DNA of 64,000 nt from Symbiodinium natans (Eukaryota; Sar; Dinophyceae; Suessiales; Symbiodiniaceae): NCBI GenBank assembly GCA_905221605.1, contig CAJNDS010002546.1, positions 431,589-495,588 of the forward strand, in the 5' to 3' direction. Under the pieces are notes generated by a model, which did not search any database, was not told where the DNA came from, and saw only the letters and a list, made by a program, of their open reading frames with translations. Below, piece after piece: positions 41,443 through 47,400 of this stretch. The position numbers and the translations under genes are program-made. Positions within the stretch are counted from its first letter, which is position 1. Every line of letters starts with the position of its first letter.

Positions 41443-44400
41443 CTAAACCCTAAACCCTAAACCCTAAACCCTAAACCCTAAACCCTAAACCCTAAACCCC
41501 AACCCCTAACCCAAACCCCAAACCCTAAACCCTAAACCCTAAAATCCCTTCATGAGGTGCGTGGGCATTGCAGACCGGGCCTGCTTCGACCTCTCAGCGC
41601 ACGCGAAGGCCTTTAACTACTCGTTTGGGGACCCTCTTAAAACCTAACCGCCCTGAAACCCAAAAACCCTAAACTAAGCAAAGCCTAAGCCCTAAATCCT
41701 AAACCCTAAACCCTAAACCCTAAACCCTGAACCCTGAACCCTGAACCCTGAACCCTGAACCCTGAACCCTGAACCCTGAACCCAGAACCCTGAACCCTGA
41801 ACCCTGAACCCTGAACCCTGAACCCTGAACCCTGAACCCTGAACCCTAAACCCTAAACCCTAAACCCTAAACCCTAAACCCTACCCTAGACCCCAAGCCC
41901 TAAGCCCTAACCCTAAACCCTAACCGCTAAACCCTAAACCCTAAACCCTAAACCCGAAACCCTAAACCCTACATACCTCCGAAGCCCACATCCTAGAGCC
42001 TGCAGGGAATCCTGTGTTCAGAAGCAACATCGCCTGCTCCAATCTAGGGAACCTGCAACCTCTGGTCTTTATGCTTTAGGGTTCAGTGCGTAGGTTTCAC
42101 GAAGCAGGTTTGGGCAGTGGTGCGTGGTGGGTTACATCCTTGAGAACCCCACAGCCCCCCAAAATAGGCAGTGCCCGCACAGAGTCTAAGGGTAGTTGCA
42201 TGGTCCCTTAATATGGCCCCCTTACCTTCTTTAACGGGTTCTGAAGTAAGGGCCCTTGGGTTCGATTATAAGGGGTATATGAGGGGTCCCCTTGTAAGGG
42301 CCCATATTAAGGGACCATGTAACTGATTTTAGAAACCCTGAACCCCAAACCCCAGACCCTAAACCCTAAACCCTAAACCCCAAGACAGAGGCAGCAAAAG
42401 TCGATCTCGCCTTCCGGGAAACACTGGAGAAGCCCATCGAGATGGAAGTGCTGCGGCTCACGAAGGACTCCCCCCAAGGGTCCATGTACCTTATTATTCT
42501 GCACTTGGGCCTTGAAACCCTAAACCCTAAACTTTGAGGCCCAAGTATTCCTTATTTAGGTACATGGACCCTGAAGGTCCTGCTTCGAGGTTCATGGTGC
42601 TTATCAAACTCAATTATAACTGTACTTATAACCCACTCATTAAGCCCCTTAAGTGCCCTAACATGGTTATAAGTACAGTTATAAGTACAGTTACAAGTGC
42701 AGTTACAAGTGCAGTTATGAGTACAGTAACCCTAAGCCCTAAACCCTAAACCCTAAACCCTAAACCATTGGTTAATAAGTACCACGAACCTCCAAGAGCC
42801 CTGAAACGCCGAGAGTTGCCCAAGGTCCTTCGGCTGGCTTGCGGTTTAGGGTTTAGGGTTTAGGGTTTAGGGTTTAGGGTTTAGGGTTTAGGGTTTAGGG
42901 TGTGGGGTTTAAGGTTTAGGGTTTATTGTTGAGGGTTTTTCTCCCGCCGTCCTCGTGTCTAGACGCACCAGGACGCAGGCATCAAGGTCATGAAGACCTT
43001 CGGCAAGAACGGCAGGCCCATTAAGGCCCGTCTTCCGGAGTGGAGTCGGGGGTCTAGGTCTTGTCATATGAAAAGACCTTTATCTGGGTTTCAATTTCTG
43101 AGTACTATACTCCACTACTTTTTTGGTCCATGGGTGTCGATTAAAGCTACTTATACCGAAAAAAGTATCTTCTTTTTTTCCAGGGTCCACTCCAAAGTAG
43201 GCTTAAGAACCCAAATCTTCTTTGTTGTGAGCCATGGCTCTAAAAGTTTTTTTTGTTTTCAGTCTTGGGTAGGCTACAACAACCAGGTGTGGGGGCTCGT
43301 CTAAGGCCCTTTTGTCTGGGACTGTCTGCGGTCTAGAGGGGTAGTAGCTGAGTGAGGACACTTTACACTTTTTGGGATACTATAATCCCCTATAGAACTG
43401 AAAGTGTACACTTTTTGGGGGACTTATAAACTCAGCAAATAAGGACCTTTTATTTTTGTTGATACAAAAACCCAAGAGGATGTTTAAAAATACTATTGTC
43501 ATTAAGGTTCTAAGGGGAGTATAGTCTCAAGGTGAGGAGCAGGGAATTGGGCCAAGACGTCAGCGTGGCGAAGCAACCCAAGCTCCGAACCCGAAACCGG
43601 CCTCAAGCCCCCAAAGTCCTAAATCCTAAGCCCTAAACCCCAAACCCTAAACCCCAAACCCTAAACCTTAAACCCTAAACCCTGAACCCTAAACCCTAAA
43701 CCCTAAGTTAATGGCTTAACTGGCTTAACCCTAAACCCGAAGTCAGGAGTGGCTGGAGAAACTGCCGCAAGACGACTTGAAGTGCTTGATCGCCGATGTC
43801 ACCGCTGCCGGCAGTGCCAGCAGGCCGGGGCTCCCGACTTTGGGGGTTTGGAGTGAGGGCTCAGGGTTTAGGGCTTAGGGTTCAGGGTTTAGGGCTTAGG
43901 CTTTAGGCTTTAGGGTTGAGGGTTTAGGCTGTAGGCTTTAGGCTTTGGGGTTTGGGGTTTAGGGTTTAGGGTTTAGGGCTCACTTGGAGTCAGGTAGATA
44001 GAGGCCTAGGGTTGAGGGTTTTCGGAGTCAGCTCAGGAATTCAGAGGTCTTAGGGCACAGCACGACGCCGCCAGAAGCATTGGTGTAACTGTATGGTCTT
44101 CACAACATTCATATTGTATATGATATAACATGCAATCTATATATCTATATACATATAGTTATTTTTTATAGATGTACATATACTGCAATAGCATATTTTC
44201 TGATATGACATGGCACAGTGCTGCAAACCAAAGAAGAAGTGAACTTCGGGGACAGGACCGTGGATCTTCCGGACGAGAAGACAGAGGCACGTCAAGGCAT
44301 TTTGTCTCTTTTGGGGGTGACCTAAACCCTCAGCCCGAAACCCTAGACCCTAAACCCTACACCCCAAAGGCCGAAGCTTGGAAGAAACCGGTGAGTCCCT

Positions 44401-47400
44401 AAACTCTAAACAGTAAATGTAAAGCTAACGAGTGTCTGTCTCGAATCTCGGTCTGGAAGTCTGTAGGGCTTAGGGTTTAGAGTTTAGGGTTTAGGGTTTA
44501 GGGCTTAGGGGGGCCGACAGGACTTTGGATTATAGAGTCCAGATTCTAGAGATGTAATGCTATCTTGCACGTGTTTCTGCCATTCTTTTCGCTGGTCCGA
44601 ATGCAGGACTGCAAGTTCCTCCCTGAGCACGTGGTTTGCGAGACTAAGAAGGACCGCTGGGCTTTACGCTATTTATGTTATATATATATATATATACATA
44701 TATACATATAGGAATATTAATAAACATATGCATACTCAGAATCATAATGTATCATGCAATGTACACGGCAATATTATATTGCATCTGGTATGATATAGAT
44801 CAGAGGGTTCGGGCTTCTCCGCTCGGGCGGTCGACACTTTGGGGTTCAGGGGAAGTCCTTCAGTTCGACGTCGCCCGCAAACGATGGCAAACCTATAAGT
44901 TGCTGCTCTGCCCTAGGGTTTAGGGTTTAGGGTTTATGGTTTAGGGTTTAGGGTTTAGGGTTTGACAGTCATCGCCCTTGACCCTAAACCCTAAACCCTA
45001 AACCCTAAACCCTAAACCCTAAACCCTAAACCCTAAACCCTAAACCTTGTGCAGGAGAAGCAGTCCACCACGACCTTCACTCCCGGTGTGGTGGAGCCTT
45101 CCTTCGGGATCGACCGCATCCTGTTCTCGGTGCTCGAGCACACCTACTACGCGCGGCCGAAGGCATGTGGGACAGGGGCTCAGGTTCAGGGTTTAGGGTT
45201 TAGGGTTTAGGGTTTAGGGTTTAGGGTTTAGGGTTTAGGGTTTAGTTCAGCTATGTAGACTAACTTGACATGTAGGGCAGTGTGGGGGGGGGTGTGCAAG
45301 AGGCCCCTGTACTAACTGTAGTTGAGGGGCAGAACCTAAGTCATCATACTTAAAACCTAGAACCCCCTTATGAGGCTTCTTATATCCAGAGGAAGCCTTC
45401 CTGGTAGGTGATTGTAGGAGCCTTAAACCCTAAACCCTAAACCCTAAACCCTAAACCCTAAACCCTAAACCCTAAACCTTAACCCTAAACCCCAAACCCT
45501 AAACCCTAAAACTTCCGAAGTGACATGGGGAGGGAATCGCGCAGGAGGCGAGCGATGAAAAGCAGACGCGCGGTGTGCTGTCCTTCCCGCCGGGGCCTCG
45601 CAGGGGGCAGCCAGGTGCTACAGAGGTGTTGGGGTTTAGATCTCCCTAGCCCTAAGCCCTAAGCCCCAAACCCTAAACCCTAAACCCCAACTTTCCAGGG
45701 GTTTTGGGGTTCAGGTGCGCGGGCTGCTTGTGGGTATGCTTTTCCAACTCCCGTGTTCGCAGACGGGCTTTGGTCTTAGGCTTTACGGCTTAGGGCTGAG
45801 GAAATAGAGTTTAAAGTTTAGGGTTAAAGTGTAGGGTTTTCAGGTTTAGGGTTTTTTTCAGGTTTAGGGCTTTAGGGTTTAGGGTTTAGGGATCCTCAAA
45901 ATGCTTGTGACCCTGCCGAGTGCTGCCGAGATCTGCCATCGCGCCATACAAGATGGCGATTTTGCCGCAGGCCCGTCCTCCCTACATGGGCTTAGGGTTT
46001 AGGGTTTAGGGTTTACGGTTTAGGGTTTAGGCTTTAGGGTTTCGGGTTAGGGTACCCCAAATAGGATAGAATCTCCTTAAAGGGACCCCCCAAAAAGGGT
46101 GCCTCTATCATTTTCGGAAGTCCCCACATCTTCTTAGGGGCTGCATCCCAGCTTCATAGTTGGAGTTGGAGTCTCAACACTTCAGAACCTTTGGTAAGCC
46201 TAGGGTGATCAAACGAGCTTTCTCCTCGGGAATGCTCTTTGCTCAAACAGCTGCTCGGGTCTGTGGAGCCTCTGTTCAAGGGAGCCAGTCATTGTGAGCA
46301 CCAGCTGGCAAGTTTGTCCCTAAACCCTAAACCCTAAACCCTAAACCCTAAACCCTAAACCCTAAAAACCCTAAAAACCCTAAAAACCCTAAACCGCCAG
46401 GATCAGAGGATCCAGCGTGATGAGAAGTACCCCGACTTGATGTATCTGATGCAGACCCAGGCAGTTGGTGTGTTTGTCGTGGCTGCAAGTGCTGTGACTA
46501 CACTTATTCTGTCTCTGGGCACTTTGGGCTGATAAATTGAGGTACGGGGACGGGGGGGGGGGGGGAAGGGTGCCGTTCCAAATTTGGACTTCTTATCTGC
46601 TCCTATAAGGGGCGCAGATTTAGAGAAGATTCCATGTGCTGCCTGCTCTTCCCTAAACCCTAAACCCCTAAACCCCTAAACCCCTAAACCCAGCATCGGT
46701 TCCTCGTGCCCGGCAGGTTACGGAGCTGGGCCATACCTGTACAGTGGATGACAGCAATGCGACGCTTGGAAAGAGGTGCCCCGACTTTAGGGTTAATTCG
46801 GGTTTAGGGTTTAGGGTTTAGGGTTTAGGGATGTTCGAAACTCCGACTGGACACAGCAAGGCAAGGGAGATATGGAGAGGAAGGTTGTGCTGTTGTTTTT
46901 TGATTATTTCGGGGTGGGCCTACTAAATAGTACATGTGGGACCCTAAACCCTCAACCCTAAATCCTGAACCGGAAAAACATGGGCTGCCATGCTCGGCGC
47001 TGTAAACGAGTTAGCCCCTTGTCGACTCCTCTTGTGATTTTTCTATTTTCAGTTCCACTCCGGCGGTAGACCCTAAACTTATAGGGTTTTCAAAAGGAGG
47101 GGGGTTCAGGGGGGTGTGCAACGCAAGGGGTCCCTAAGACTCCCCACCTCCATTTATAACGCACCCAAAAGCCTCCCAGAGGTTCCCTAGATACCTACAA
47201 TCCCTGGAAGCCCCCGGCCCTTAAGAACACTGTAATACATTTAAACCCCAAACCCTGAGGGTCTCAACTCTGAAGGCCCTATAACCCTAAAGGCCCTAAA
47301 TTATCAAGTTTAGGGTTTAGGGTTTAGGGTTTAGGGTTTAGGGTTTAGGGTTTAGGGTTTAGGGTTTAGGGTTTAGGGCCCTAAACCCAACATGCCCTAA

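Noticed and set aside
42990-43304. 104-codon frame starting in GlyRS exon 26
   Set aside because: Only the part up to 43025 matches the family; the rest is intron after an AAG|GC donor.
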